NCBI GenBank assembly: GCA_039939375.1
Contig: JBDVJO010000005.1
Span: forward strand, 186,001 to 250,000
Length of the DNA stretch: 64,000 nucleotides
Direction of reading: 5' to 3'
Origin: Paracrocinitomix sp039939375
GTDB taxonomy: Bacteria > Bacteroidota > Bacteroidia > Flavobacteriales_D > Crocinitomicaceae
Shown: positions 17,777 to 27,259 of the stretch, piece after piece
How the letters are laid out: every line of letters begins with the position of its first letter
Position numbering within the stretch: position 1 is the first letter of the stretch
Program-made: the position numbers and the translations under genes
The notes under the pieces: model-generated
Told to the model about the DNA's origin: nothing
The model's database searches: none
Seen by the model: only the letters and a program-made list of their open reading frames with translations

Positions 17777-17825
17777 TTGACTAATGACTATTGACTATTG
17801 ACTATTGACTATTGACTAATGACTA
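17777..17825. repeat. Seven-unit heptamer microsatellite
   Basis: Exactly seven consecutive units of (T/A)TGACTA, 49 bp. The first, third, fourth, fifth and sixth start with T and the second and last with A. The array ends 51 bp before the next start codon. Confidence 0.85.
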
Positions 17826-17876
17826 ACAACCAAAAAACTAACCGACTAAAACCAAAAAACCTTATATTCACATTAC

Positions 17877-18227
17877 ATGCAAAGCAACCAACCAAAACAA
17901 ACCATCCACTTCCAAGAAAAAGGAGCCTCTGGTTATAATTCTGCCAACTTAATTACTAAGGCAGGCGGAGCGCATGGGGTTTTAAAAGTATATGTAACGG
18001 ATGATCATATCCTCACTAAAACGATTGGATTTATGACACCAATTGCCAAACTTTACGGCATTGTTCAAGAAATTCCACTGAAAGATTTACTCTCAATAAA
18101 GAAAATTAATCGCAAGATTCACCTCGAATGGAAAAGAGAAAATAAATCAAATGGGGTTTTCGTTTTAAAACTAAGAAACGAGCAGGATTTTTTAGAAGCT
18201 GTTAATTTCAACAAAAAGAACATTTGA
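17877..18227 (+). CDS. Small cytoplasmic protein of unknown function
   Basis: 116 residues, no signal peptide or membrane helix. The alternating strand pattern (GVLKVYVTDDHILTKTIG ... IHLEWKRENKSNGVFVLKL) followed by a short helix (NEQDFLEAVNF) resembles a PH/GRAM-like fold; that is inference from pattern only. It is a single gene between the microsatellite and tatA. Function unknown. Confidence 0.5.
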   Translation: MQSNQPKQTIHFQEKGASGYNSANLITKAGGAHGVLKVYVTDDHILTKTIGFMTPIAKLYGIVQEIPLKDLLSIKKINRKIHLEWKRENKSNGVFVLKLRNEQDFLEAVNFNKKNI

Positions 18228-18301
18228 ATCTATGTACAATACATAGCGTATCACTTAATTTTTGTAACTTCGCAGCACATTTACAAATTTAAAGCGCAAA
18301 A

Positions 18302-18511
18302 ATGGATACTTTATTATTTATCAACAAGATCGGAATGGGTAGTGCTATTCTTATTTTAGTAGTCGTTTTGATACTTTTCGGAGGTAAAAAATTACCCGAA
18401 ATGATGAAGGGTATGGGTAAAGGAATCAAAGGATTCAAGGATGAGTTGAATGGTGATGGAGATGAAAAGACTGCGCCAACGAAATCTGAACCTAAGTCTG
18501 AAGAAAAATAA
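18302..18511 (+). CDS. tatA: Twin-arginine translocase subunit TatA/E
   Basis: 69 residues: one N-terminal helix (MGSAILILVVVLILFGGKKLPE), then the amphipathic helix MMKGMGKGIKGFKDEL and an acidic-basic tail. The FGGKKLPE hinge between the two helices is diagnostic for TatA/E. TatA forms the variable-size pore of the Tat pathway that exports folded proteins. tatC is not in the window. It leads a plus-strand run with gatA 13 bp downstream and mltD and a DUF4837 lipoprotein after it. Confidence 0.93.
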   Translation: MDTLLFINKIGMGSAILILVVVLILFGGKKLPEMMKGMGKGIKGFKDELNGDGDEKTAPTKSEPKSEEK

Positions 18512-18524
18512 GTTCTCCAAACCT

Positions 18525-19943
18525 ATGTATACTTCTTTTGCTGAGATTAAAACAGCGCTTTCACAAGGAACTTCTGCTGTTGAAATCACAAATTATTACT
18601 TAGCAAAAATTGAAGCAACTCAACATTTAAATGCCTTTCTTGAGGTTTTTAAAGAGGATGCTTTAGCTCAAGCCGCATCCGTAGATGAAAAAATCAAAAA
18701 CGGAACTGCTGGAAAATTAGCAGGAATGGTAATCGGCTTAAAAGATAATATGGCTTACAAAGGTCATCATGTAGCTGCTTCATCAAAAATTTTAGAAGGG
18801 TTTGAATCATTATATACTGCCACTTCAGTTGAACGATTAATTGAAGAAGATGCTATAATCATAGGAAGACTCAATTGTGATGAATTCGCAATGGGAAGCT
18901 CTAACGAAAACTCAGCTTTCGGAAACGTACTGAATCCAATCAATGAAAAGATGGTTCCAGGTGGGTCATCTGGAGGGTCTGCTGCAGCTATTGCTGCCGG
19001 ACTTTGCACAGCAACTTTAGGATCAGATACTGGAGGTTCTATTAGACAACCCGCATCATTTACCGGAACGGTTGGATTTAAACCGACTTACGGAAGAGTT
19101 TCTAGATACGGTTTATTAGCATACGCTTCATCATTTGACCAAATTGGACCGTTTACTACTAACATAGAAGATGCAGCATTAATATTAGAAGTAATTGCAG
19201 GTCAAGATGATTATGACAGCACCATGCTTCAAGAACCTACAACTAGTTTTAACAAGAAACTAGAAGAAGGAAAAAAATTAAAAATTGCTTACATCAAAGA
19301 TTGCATTGAGAATGAAGGAATTGACCCTGAAGTCAAAGCAAGAACATTAGCAATTATAGAACAATTAAAAGCAGCAGGTCATTCAGTTCAAGCCGTTGAA
19401 TTTCCGTATTTAAACCAAATGGTTCCTACTTACTATGTATTGACAACTGCTGAAGCGTCTTCAAACCTTTCACGTTATGATGGTGTTCATTTTGGATACC
19501 AATCTAAAAATGCTGAAGGCGTTGAAATGACGTATAAAAAATCAAGATCTGAAGGATTTGGTGAAGAAGTTCAACGCCGAATCATGCTCGGAACTTTCGT
19601 ATTATCTCACGGATATTATGATGCGTATTACACTAAGGGACAAAAAGTAAGACGTGTTATTCAAAATAAAACAAAGGCAATATTTGATGAAGCTGACTTT
19701 ATCATCATGCCAACAACCCCGACAACAGCTTTTGAAATAGGGCAAAATGCTGATGATCCAATTACCATGTATCTTCAAGACATTTTTACCGTACAAGCTA
19801 ACTTGTCAGGTAATCCAGCAATCTCTTTACCGCTCGGTCAACACTCTAACGGACTCCCTTTTGGAATTCAAGTGATGGCAAAGCATTTTGCAGAAAGTGA
19901 CCTTTTGGCATTTTCGGATTATATGATGGAAAGCTTCAAATAG
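18525..19943 (+). CDS. gatA: Asp-tRNA(Asn)/Glu-tRNA(Gln) amidotransferase subunit A
   Basis: 472 residues from ATG 18525; the frame is open from 18450 but that overlaps tatA. The amidase signature is intact, with the Ser-cisSer-Lys triad at Lys73 (GLKDNMAY), Ser148 (GGSSGGSAAA) and Ser172 (DTGGSIRQP); the 75 and 24 residue spacings equal those of characterised GatA. GatA frees ammonia from glutamine and passes it to GatB for transamidation of mischarged Glu-tRNA(Gln) or Asp-tRNA(Asn). gatB and gatC are elsewhere. Confidence 0.95.
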   Translation: MYTSFAEIKTALSQGTSAVEITNYYLAKIEATQHLNAFLEVFKEDALAQAASVDEKIKNGTAGKLAGMVIGLKDNMAYKGHHVAASSKILEGFESLYTATSVERLIEEDAIIIGRLNCDEFAMGSSNENSAFGNVLNPINEKMVPGGSSGGSAAAIAAGLCTATLGSDTGGSIRQPASFTGTVGFKPTYGRVSRYGLLAYASSFDQIGPFTTNIEDAALILEVIAGQDDYDSTMLQEPTTSFNKKLEEGKKLKIAYIKDCIENEGIDPEVKARTLAIIEQLKAAGHSVQAVEFPYLNQMVPTYYVLTTAEASSNLSRYDGVHFGYQSKNAEGVEMTYKKSRSEGFGEEVQRRIMLGTFVLSHGYYDAYYTKGQKVRRVIQNKTKAIFDEADFIIMPTTPTTAFEIGQNADDPITMYLQDIFTVQANLSGNPAISLPLGQHSNGLPFGIQVMAKHFAESDLLAFSDYMMESFK

Positions 19944-19947
19944 CACC

Positions 19948-21447
19948 ATGAAAAATTTATTATCTGCATTAAGTATTGTTTTTGTTGCCAACATTTCTGT
20001 TGCACAGGATTCTTTAGTAACCGCATCCATCAACCAAGATGACACGCTTGAATATGAGCGATTTATTGAGGTTGTAGAAAATTCCCTTTTTGAGTATTAC
20101 AAAGAAACCTGGGGAAAAGAACGGGCCTATGAAGTAATCGATTCATTAGGATATGAAGACAAAGACAGACCTAGCTTTTCTGACTCTGTTTATATCGCCA
20201 GATTAGATAAACTCAACAAAACGACACCTATTGATATGCAATCGAATCCAGAAATGATTCGAGTTGTGAAATATTTTGCGACTAAAAGAAGAAGGTTTAC
20301 TTCTATCTGTATTGGCCGATCTAAGCTGTTCTTCCCAATGTATGAAGAGTACTTAGACAAGTATGATATGCCAATGGAATTGAAATATTTGTCAGTAATT
20401 GAATCTGGATTAAGACCTACCGTAAAATCAAGAGTAGGTGCTGCTGGATTGTGGCAATTCATGTATAGAACTGGAAGAATGTTTGGGCTAGACAATGATT
20501 CTTATGTGGATGAAAGGATGGATCCTGAAAAGGCAACAGACGCAGCTTGCAGATATTTAAAATATCTATACGGAATGTATGGCGATTGGAGTATCGCTTT
20601 AGCTGCGTACAATGCAGGACCTGGAAACGTAAACAAAGCCATCAGAAGATCAGGTGGAAAAATGAATTACTGGGAGTTAAGACCTTTTTTGCCAAAAGAA
20701 ACCCAAATGTATGTTCCAAATTTAATTGCCATGATTTACATGATGAATTATTACCCTGAGCACAACATTATTCCGGCAGAAGCAAAAGTATACAAGCACG
20801 AAGTAGACACGGTTTGCCTTAAAAATGTGGTTAGAATCTCTTATTTAGATTCGATTATTGGAATGACTGAAGATGATTTTAGATACCTCAATCCTACCTA
20901 CAAAACGGATATTATTCCGCAAACAGATGTTGCTCAATGCATCACGCTACCTTTAGAAAAAATTGGATTGTTCTTAGATTACGAAGACTCAATTTACAAC
21001 TACGAACGGACACTTGATTCCTTAAAAATGAGTTTCGTGGCGCTTGAAAAGAAGAAAAGATATCAGGTTAAAGAAGGTGAAACCATGGCTCAAATTGCGC
21101 AAAAATATGATGTAACCGTTCAAGATATTAGAAGTTGGAACGGAATGCGAACCAGCACTGTTTATCCTGGGCAATACTTAACCATTATGTTGACTGAGAG
21201 AAAATACATTGATAAAGGTTCATCATCTAGCGTTAAAAAATCAAGTAATTCGTCATCTTCATCAAACAGTTCAGTCAAGTATACGTATGATGGAACATAT
21301 AAATACTACACTTTAAAAAGTGGAGAGAGCCTTTGGACCGTTTCGCAAAAACTTGGCATACCCTTTGGACAAATACAAGAGTTGAACAAAGACCTGAATC
21401 CACAAAAAATGCAACCCGGAGATAAAATTCGGATCAAGAAAATTTAA
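19948..21447 (+). CDS. mltD: MltD-like membrane-bound lytic murein transglycosylase with two LysM domains
   Basis: 499 residues: signal peptide (MKNLLSALSIVFVANISVAQ), an SLT lysozyme-like domain (about 110-250) with the catalytic glutamate in VIESGLRPTVKSRVGAAGLW and the motif ALAAYNAGPGNVNKAI, and two C-terminal LysM units, YQVKEGETMAQIAQKY and YYTLKSGESLWTVSQKLG, separated by a Ser/Lys-rich linker (SSSSVKKSSNSSSSSNSS). It cleaves peptidoglycan glycan strands to 1,6-anhydro-MurNAc ends in the periplasm. It starts 4 bp after gatA. Confidence 0.92.
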   Translation: MKNLLSALSIVFVANISVAQDSLVTASINQDDTLEYERFIEVVENSLFEYYKETWGKERAYEVIDSLGYEDKDRPSFSDSVYIARLDKLNKTTPIDMQSNPEMIRVVKYFATKRRRFTSICIGRSKLFFPMYEEYLDKYDMPMELKYLSVIESGLRPTVKSRVGAAGLWQFMYRTGRMFGLDNDSYVDERMDPEKATDAACRYLKYLYGMYGDWSIALAAYNAGPGNVNKAIRRSGGKMNYWELRPFLPKETQMYVPNLIAMIYMMNYYPEHNIIPAEAKVYKHEVDTVCLKNVVRISYLDSIIGMTEDDFRYLNPTYKTDIIPQTDVAQCITLPLEKIGLFLDYEDSIYNYERTLDSLKMSFVALEKKKRYQVKEGETMAQIAQKYDVTVQDIRSWNGMRTSTVYPGQYLTIMLTERKYIDKGSSSSVKKSSNSSSSSNSSVKYTYDGTYKYYTLKSGESLWTVSQKLGIPFGQIQELNKDLNPQKMQPGDKIRIKKI

Positions 21448-21480
21448 CGGATAAAAGGTCAACCAAAAACTCACGAAAAA

Positions 21481-22536
21481 ATGAAGTATTTATTGATCGC
21501 TATTGCCGCATTAAGTCTAGTATCATGCGGAGAAGAATTATCTAGAGAAGATTTATTACCAGATGCTAGTGGAGAACACGGCAACATATTATTGTTATTA
21601 GAAGACCATGTTTGGGAAGGACCAATTGGAGATGCACTCGTTGCACAACTTGACCAAAATTGTGAAGGACCTTTTTTAAGACCCGAACCACTTTTTTCGT
21701 ACTTCAGAAAACCCACTGGGAAAATGAATCATGTCAACAAAATGACACGATTGATTTTAAAAATCATAGTAGATACGGATTCAACATACGAAGAAACGGC
21801 TATTGTTGAAAAATATGACTACTACGCTAGAAATCAAATATTCGTTGTGATTAAAGATTCAAATCCGGATCGCTTATTAAGCTATATCAATAACGACTTT
21901 GACTATGTCTTAGACCTTTTTAATGATTTTGAATTGAATCAGCTAATTGCTAATTATAAAGCACGTCCTAATCACGCAATTAATGAGCAAACTCAAAAGA
22001 GTTTTGGAATTTCAATCTCATTGCCTAGAACTGCCATGTTAAAAGTTACTGAAGATGATTTCATGTTAGTTAAATATGAGCAATCTAGGAATGTAATGGG
22101 TGATGAATCAAGAGGTACTGAAAGTGAAACTTACTGGATTGAAGAAGGTATCTTGTTTTGGACGGAGCCTTTAGATTCTGCCGAATATTTTGAGCCGTAT
22201 CACATAATGGCCACAAGGGATTCTGTGTTGAAACACAACGTTGCTGGAAACTCTGAAGGATCATACATGGCAACAGAATATGACGAGTATTACAGACCAG
22301 AAGCAGATAAAATCACTTTTAATGGCAATGAAACCATTGTAGTAAGAGGTTTATGGAAATTTGCAGGTCACCCAGGTGCCTTTGGTGGCGGACCATTCAT
22401 TCAATATACAATGATCAACAAAAGCACCAACGAGTTGCTAACGGTTTGCGGATACATCTATGCACCAAAGTTTGATAAACGCGAATACATCAGACAAGTG
22501 GAAGCAATGCTGAGAACAATTGAGTTTACGAAGTAA
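21481..22536 (+). CDS. DUF4837 family lipoprotein
   Basis: 351 residues. Lipobox LSLVSC with Cys17 as probable lipidation site. The mature body (residues 25-351) has the two-part alpha/beta arrangement of DUF4837, with VWEGPIGDAL early and the conserved late segment GLWKFAGHPGAFGGGPFIQYT. The family is almost confined to Bacteroidota and often sits beside lytic transglycosylase and tatA genes, as here, which hints at an envelope or peptidoglycan role. Function not established. Confidence 0.8.
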   Translation: MKYLLIAIAALSLVSCGEELSREDLLPDASGEHGNILLLLEDHVWEGPIGDALVAQLDQNCEGPFLRPEPLFSYFRKPTGKMNHVNKMTRLILKIIVDTDSTYEETAIVEKYDYYARNQIFVVIKDSNPDRLLSYINNDFDYVLDLFNDFELNQLIANYKARPNHAINEQTQKSFGISISLPRTAMLKVTEDDFMLVKYEQSRNVMGDESRGTESETYWIEEGILFWTEPLDSAEYFEPYHIMATRDSVLKHNVAGNSEGSYMATEYDEYYRPEADKITFNGNETIVVRGLWKFAGHPGAFGGGPFIQYTMINKSTNELLTVCGYIYAPKFDKREYIRQVEAMLRTIEFTK

Positions 22537-22654
22537 AATCCAGAAAAAGGTTCATAAATGATTTCTTATTGAATTATCCAGGCTGTGAAATATTTTCAGT
22601 CATATTGGATTGAACAATAAATCTGAAATCATAACTTTACTTCAAACTGAATTC

Positions 22655-23584
22655 ATGCTAAAAAATATATTATACTTCTCCTTCTTTTCACTGTTACTTA
22701 GCTGTGGCGGACAATCTTACTACGATATAGATAATGAAGACGATTATGACGACTATGATTATTTAGACGAAGAATTTGAAGACATTTTTGTGGACGAAAT
22801 GGATGCATCCTCAAATTTGAGTACTCCAATTGAGGCTGACTGGGAACTTCTAATTTCAAATGAAATAGCAGAAGATCAAATTATCAACTTTGAAGGATAT
22901 CTAGGTCGACTGCCCAACACTATGTACAACTCTGACAACAGAGAATTAACATTAGATGTGTACGAACGCAGAAATCAAATTGAAGGAAACAAAATGCGCG
23001 TAGATGTGGTAATTGGAACCACCCCAGGACATGTGCGCTCATTGCCAAAAGATTATGAACAGTCAGATTTAAGAGTGGTCTGCGATCAAGACATCATAGC
23101 GGGCGTTGCCTCACACGTAAGAATTCAAGGCGAGTACGGTGAATCATCAGGGACTTATTATAATTATTTAGACCTAAAAAAAATCAGAATACTTTCGGAT
23201 GATTTTGACGAATCAGTATTTGATGAGGCCGTAAAATTGCACAATAAAGTCATTGACACAGAAGAACTTGATGATGTTTATTCCTACATGGACTGCTCTC
23301 TTTCATTATCATCTTACATGTCAGATTTTAGTGGTAAATACACCATCAATATAAAACAAGACGATAATAAATATACTGAGCGAGCTTATGTCTATATTGG
23401 AAATACGGCTGGCAAAATGGAAGCTCTACCCACTTCTTATTCAGACAAAGACTTTATTATTTATGACTATTTAGGCAATCCGCACAAAGGAACCGAAGGA
23501 AAATTCAGGTTATACGGAACGTTCAACAGGCTGGATGTAGAATCAAAAGGAGTATTTACCGTTGAGGAATTTAAAAAATTATAA
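22655..23584 (+). CDS. Lipoprotein with two OB-like repeats
   Basis: 309 residues from ATG 22655 (an upstream TTG frame start at 22610 would hide the signal). Lipobox SLLLSC with an acidic stretch after it (DIDNEDDYDDYDYLDEEFED). Two related domains follow: the first around VVIGTTPGHVRSLPKDYEQSDL and VRIQGEY, the second around VYIGNTAGKMEALPTSYSD and FRLYGTF. The shared IG-T-G-x-LP-Y pattern shows internal duplication, likely an OB-like barrel. A -7-like TAACTTTA lies at 22632-22639. Its stop overlaps the next ATG (TAATG). Function unknown. Confidence 0.6.
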   Translation: MLKNILYFSFFSLLLSCGGQSYYDIDNEDDYDDYDYLDEEFEDIFVDEMDASSNLSTPIEADWELLISNEIAEDQIINFEGYLGRLPNTMYNSDNRELTLDVYERRNQIEGNKMRVDVVIGTTPGHVRSLPKDYEQSDLRVVCDQDIIAGVASHVRIQGEYGESSGTYYNYLDLKKIRILSDDFDESVFDEAVKLHNKVIDTEELDDVYSYMDCSLSLSSYMSDFSGKYTINIKQDDNKYTERAYVYIGNTAGKMEALPTSYSDKDFIIYDYLGNPHKGTEGKFRLYGTFNRLDVESKGVFTVEEFKKL

Positions 23585-23997
23585 TGGAAACCCTTCAAGA
23601 AGCCATAAAGCATTACTCCAATCTTAAAAAAGAAGGTAAAATCTCTATTTCAGAAATTAGAGCAGAATTAAAGGTTGAAGGCAAATTTTCAGATGCTGAA
23701 ATTTCAAAAATTTGCCGAACTATTTCTGATAAGGAACTAGAGTCTATGCAACCTGCCGACAATAATCCACTCGCGTTTTTGAACAGTATTTGGTTGTCTT
23801 ATATTTTACTTGCCGTGTTTTTATATTTAACTTATCAATCTTACATTGGGATTGAAGATTTAAATGCCAAAAAAGAATTGGGACCGGTGGATCCGAAAAT
23901 TACCGCATGGAGATACGCCATGTTAGTAGGTAGTTTATTTTTTGTAGTCAGAAACGCCATTCGCATCTTGAAACACATCAGTAAAAAAGGAAAATGA
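23584..23997 (+). CDS. Membrane protein with N-terminal helical domain
   Basis: 137 residues. The first 60 residues (YSNLKKEGKISISEIRAELK ... DAEISKICRTISDKE) form a soluble, SHOCT/helix-turn-helix-like helical unit; two hydrophobic helices follow (SIWLSYILLAVFLYLTYQ and YAMLVGSLFFVVRNAIRIL). Coupled on both sides: TAATG overlap upstream and ATGA overlap downstream. Function unknown. Confidence 0.55.
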   Translation: METLQEAIKHYSNLKKEGKISISEIRAELKVEGKFSDAEISKICRTISDKELESMQPADNNPLAFLNSIWLSYILLAVFLYLTYQSYIGIEDLNAKKELGPVDPKITAWRYAMLVGSLFFVVRNAIRILKHISKKGK

Positions 23998-25673
23998 GAA
24001 AAATCCTATTCATCATACTAATTGCCTTACCATTTTGCGTAAATGCACAATTCTCCACCTATAAAAAAGGAGAAAAAGTTGGAATTGAATTCAACCAAGA
24101 GCTTATTGTTAAAGCCAAATACAATGAGGTTATTTTAAAAGATGACAGCATTGCCACAGCAATCAAAAAGAAGAAGATTTACTACATCAATTCAGAAGGT
24201 GAGATTATTTATAAAGGATTGACAGCAAATTGCGAAGCATTTGAAAATGGACTAGGAATCGCACAATCTAAAAAAAGAACCAATCAGCTCATTAATAGAA
24301 AAGGAAGCAATTTATTAAATGAAATTTTAATTCCCGGTAAAGCCCAGCGGCATGGGGTTTACGTTCAATACGACCAACTCCTTTTTTCAGAGAACGGGCT
24401 TGCCGAAAAAGAAATTGATTCTGTAGTGACTGAAGGCAATTACCTTAAAGTGTTTCACACAGCTACCGTAACAAATGTAAAAACCATCAAAGTAAAACTG
24501 TTTAAAAAGAAAAAAGTTAAAGAATACTCCTATTACCCCTACTTCAGTCTTTACAAACTTAATGAGAACGTAAAATTGGCAGATGATGCTGTGAAAATGG
24601 ATGAAGTTGGAAATGGAATCTTGATCACAACTGCTGATGGTTTTTCACATCTTTACAACAAAAATGGCGGACTCAAAGAGCACAGTCTATCAAATGTAAT
24701 TGATATCAATCAGAATTATTTTTCAGCTGTAAAAGACAGTTCATTACTACTCTTTAACAAAGAAAGCGTTCAGCTAGAAATTAGTGGCAAATACACTTCT
24801 TATCAAATTAAAAATGATGCGATTTGGGGCCTGGGTAAAAATGGAATCAGACAAGCAGTTGATATTTATAACGGAACCCAATTAAAGGTTCAAGACTGGA
24901 ATTATTTAAGAGACTGGGATGAAGAACGTTCCGTTTTCAGAGATTCTGTAGGGCAATTTGTTGCTTGGAACAATGGTGACATCATCAGTAAAAAGTATGT
25001 GAATTTTTCTAAGCCGGTTGGCTATTACATGTTGGTGCAAGACTCTACTTCTTATACTTGGCTGGATGTGGATATTTTTGAAGAGCTCTCCTTTTATTAT
25101 CCACAAATAGTGGCTGATGTGCCGATTAGACAAGAAAGAAAAACAGGACTCTTCTCTGTCATCCCTAACATTTTACATGCATTTTTTGGTCCGAGAGGTG
25201 ATGATCGTCCTACAAACAGAGAATTAGTAGATGCCGGCCACCAATTTTATGAAGGATGGGCGATATGCCCTACAAATGTCACTTCTCAAACTACACCGTT
25301 CGATTCTGCGGTCTACATAGGAAGAGTAAAAAACTTAAAATACAATTACATCAATAAGTACAACAAAAGGTTGAACGACAAAAAGTATAGTGACTGCTTT
25401 CCTTTTATTAATGGAAAAGCATGGGTAAAAGAAAGAGGTGATTATTATTTGATTGATAAAGAAGGAAAAAAGTCGGGTAGTTTACATTTTCAATCCGTAG
25501 AACTGGATGAAAAAGGCAACTTCATTGTAGAAAACTTTGGTTCTAAAGGAATCGTGAACAGTAACTATGAATTAGTCGTTCCTCCTCGTCATTTGAGAAT
25601 TCACCGAGTTGGCAATAACTACTTTGACAACTTCACTTCTGACAAGAAATTGCTATGGGAAATGCCTAATTAA
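23994..25673 (+). CDS. Exported WG-repeat-like beta protein
   Basis: 559 residues with signal peptide MRKILFIILIALPFCVNA. The body is built from many short strand pairs of the WG/KWG type: YKKGEKVGIEFNQELIVKA, YYINSEGEIIYKG, LINRKGSNLL, YLIDKEGKKSG, FGSKGIVNSNYELVVPP. Such repeats usually make beta-propeller-like or elongated structures. ATGA overlap with the gene before makes a three-gene coupled operon (22655-25673). The stop overlaps the convergent GH3-like gene by 8 bp. Ligand unknown. Confidence 0.55.
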   Translation: MRKILFIILIALPFCVNAQFSTYKKGEKVGIEFNQELIVKAKYNEVILKDDSIATAIKKKKIYYINSEGEIIYKGLTANCEAFENGLGIAQSKKRTNQLINRKGSNLLNEILIPGKAQRHGVYVQYDQLLFSENGLAEKEIDSVVTEGNYLKVFHTATVTNVKTIKVKLFKKKKVKEYSYYPYFSLYKLNENVKLADDAVKMDEVGNGILITTADGFSHLYNKNGGLKEHSLSNVIDINQNYFSAVKDSSLLLFNKESVQLEISGKYTSYQIKNDAIWGLGKNGIRQAVDIYNGTQLKVQDWNYLRDWDEERSVFRDSVGQFVAWNNGDIISKKYVNFSKPVGYYMLVQDSTSYTWLDVDIFEELSFYYPQIVADVPIRQERKTGLFSVIPNILHAFFGPRGDDRPTNRELVDAGHQFYEGWAICPTNVTSQTTPFDSAVYIGRVKNLKYNYINKYNKRLNDKKYSDCFPFINGKAWVKERGDYYLIDKEGKKSGSLHFQSVELDEKGNFIVENFGSKGIVNSNYELVVPPRHLRIHRVGNNYFDNFTSDKKLLWEMPN

Positions 25674-27183
25674 GGGCCTTTACTTCATCCAAAAAAGTGC
25701 GATCATTATTCAACCTAGGTATCTTGTGTTGACCTCCAAGCTTACCAGCCTGCTTTAACCAATCTTCAAAAACGCCTTTTTTACCCACCGCAATTTTTGG
25801 CATTTGTAAGGATAAATTACCTGAACGTTTTGCCTCATAATCCGAATTTAAAGCCTTCAATTCACCATCTAAAATATGGGTAAAGGCTTCAATACTTTCT
25901 GGAATTTTTGAGAATTCAATCAGCCATTCATGTGCCCCACCTTCGGTGCCGTCCATATAAATAGGTGCGGCTGTATAGTTAGCAACTTCTGAACTTGTTT
26001 TTTTCGCAGCAAAGGCAATAGCTTTTTCTGCATTCTCCACAACCAACTCTTCTCCAAATGCATTAATGAAACTCTTTGTTCGACCGGATATAATAAAACG
26101 ATAAGGAGATTTTGAAGTGAATCGAACCGTATCTCCAATAATATATCGCCACAATCCTGCATTCGTAGAAATTACTAGGGCATAATTTTTACCCACCTCA
26201 ACATCTTCTAGAGAAACAACATTTTTAGAATTCAAACCGTCAAAATCTGACATGGGAATAAACTCAAAGAAAATTCCATAATCCAACATCAGCAACAGTT
26301 CGTTTTTGCTAAAATCATCTTGAATACCAAAAAACCCTTCAGAAGCATTATAGGTTTCAACATAATTCATGTCCTCAAACGGAATCAGCTTTTTAAACTG
26401 TTCTCTATACGGATCAAAACTTACACCGCCATGCATAAACAACTCCAAGTTAGGCCAAACCTCACGCAAATTACTTTTACCGGTTATTTCTAATATTCGA
26501 TTACATAAAACAAGTGTCCAGCTGGGAACACCAGCCAAAATATAGATGTCCTGATCTTTCGTGCTTTGTGCTAACTTCTCAATTTTTTCTTCCCAGTTAC
26601 TCATCAAAGCAATCTCCTTACTGGGCGTCCTTCTTATTTCTGCCCACCAGGGCATATTCTTAAGAATAATGGCGGATAAATCGCCAAAATAAGAATCGTC
26701 ATTTAGGTAATTAATTTCTGCAGAGCCTCCTAAAATGAGATGTTTTCCTTTATAAAGTTTTCGATCAGGCAGTTGATTGTAATATAAACTAAGCAAATCT
26801 TTTCCTCCCTTATAATGGCAATCTTCTAGAGCTTCTTTTGAAACAGGTAAGAATTTAGATTTACCTGTAGAAGTACCTGAAGATTTAGCGAACCAACTTA
26901 TTTCAGAACCCCAAATCAAGTTCTGCTCGTTGTCATTCAACATTCGCTCAACATAAGGCTTTAAGGCCGCATAATCTGAAAGCGGAACATTTTTTTTGAA
27001 ATCTTGGTAAGAGACGGTTTTAGAAAACTTATATTTTTTCCCTATTTCTGTATCCTTTGAATGGTCAATTAAATGACGGAGCACATCAGACTGCACTTCA
27101 AATGGATACTTCTTGAACAGGTCAATTTGGTGAATGCGCTTTTTGATGATCCAAGAAAAAATGGAATTAAAAGGCATTTTCAT
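25666..27183 (-). CDS. GH3 auxin-responsive promoter family protein (ANL-type adenylating enzyme)
   Basis: 505 residues. The sequence follows the GH3 fold: SWFAKSSGTSTGKSKFLPVS is the phosphate-binding (motif I) region, ETYNASEGFFGIQDD the adenine motif, and LWRYIIGDTVRFTSKSPYRFIISGRTKSFINAFGEELVVENAEKA the hinge and C-terminal cap (quoted in part: WRYIIGDTVRF). In plants GH3 enzymes join amino acids to acyl acids such as jasmonate or auxin through acyl-adenylates; the bacterial substrate is unknown. Common in Bacteroidota. Met1 or Met3 may be the start. Confidence 0.85.
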   Translation of the reverse strand: MKMPFNSIFSWIIKKRIHQIDLFKKYPFEVQSDVLRHLIDHSKDTEIGKKYKFSKTVSYQDFKKNVPLSDYAALKPYVERMLNDNEQNLIWGSEISWFAKSSGTSTGKSKFLPVSKEALEDCHYKGGKDLLSLYYNQLPDRKLYKGKHLILGGSAEINYLNDDSYFGDLSAIILKNMPWWAEIRRTPSKEIALMSNWEEKIEKLAQSTKDQDIYILAGVPSWTLVLCNRILEITGKSNLREVWPNLELFMHGGVSFDPYREQFKKLIPFEDMNYVETYNASEGFFGIQDDFSKNELLLMLDYGIFFEFIPMSDFDGLNSKNVVSLEDVEVGKNYALVISTNAGLWRYIIGDTVRFTSKSPYRFIISGRTKSFINAFGEELVVENAEKAIAFAAKKTSSEVANYTAAPIYMDGTEGGAHEWLIEFSKIPESIEAFTHILDGELKALNSDYEAKRSGNLSLQMPKIAVGKKGVFEDWLKQAGKLGGQHKIPRLNNDRTFLDEVKALN

Positions 27184-27197
27184 AGCTAGCTCTAAAT

Positions 27198-27233
27198 AAA
27201 AAAAGACCTCTCCTCTAGTTGAGGAAGAAGTCT
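27198..27233 (-). terminator. Intrinsic terminator of the 36-residue membrane protein gene
   Basis: On the minus strand a 12-bp stem (AGACTTCTTCCTC with GAGGAGAGGTCT, one bulge and one G-T pair) with loop AACTA is followed by seven T. It lies between the small gene stop (27260) and the GH3-like start (27183). Confidence 0.75.
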
Positions 27234-27259
27234 ATTATCGTATAAATATCTCGTTCTGA

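Larger units (their letters stand above)
17408..17876. other. 469-bp repeat-rich intergenic region
   Basis: No supportable gene. The region contains short GTTTTTCGT-like runs (17466-17520), an imperfect direct repeat (17536-17736) with REP-like TTCAACTATGCTCAG cores, and a heptamer microsatellite (17777-17825). Confidence 0.7.

Noticed and set aside
17777..17825. Possible CRISPR array or regulatory iterons
   Set aside because: Units are 7 bp and contiguous with no spacers; no cas or replication gene is nearby. It is a microsatellite.
18450..18524. GatA extension overlapping tatA
   Set aside because: The upstream codons are out-of-frame tatA sequence (RLRQRNLNLSLKKN); the family start is MYTSFAEIK at 18525.
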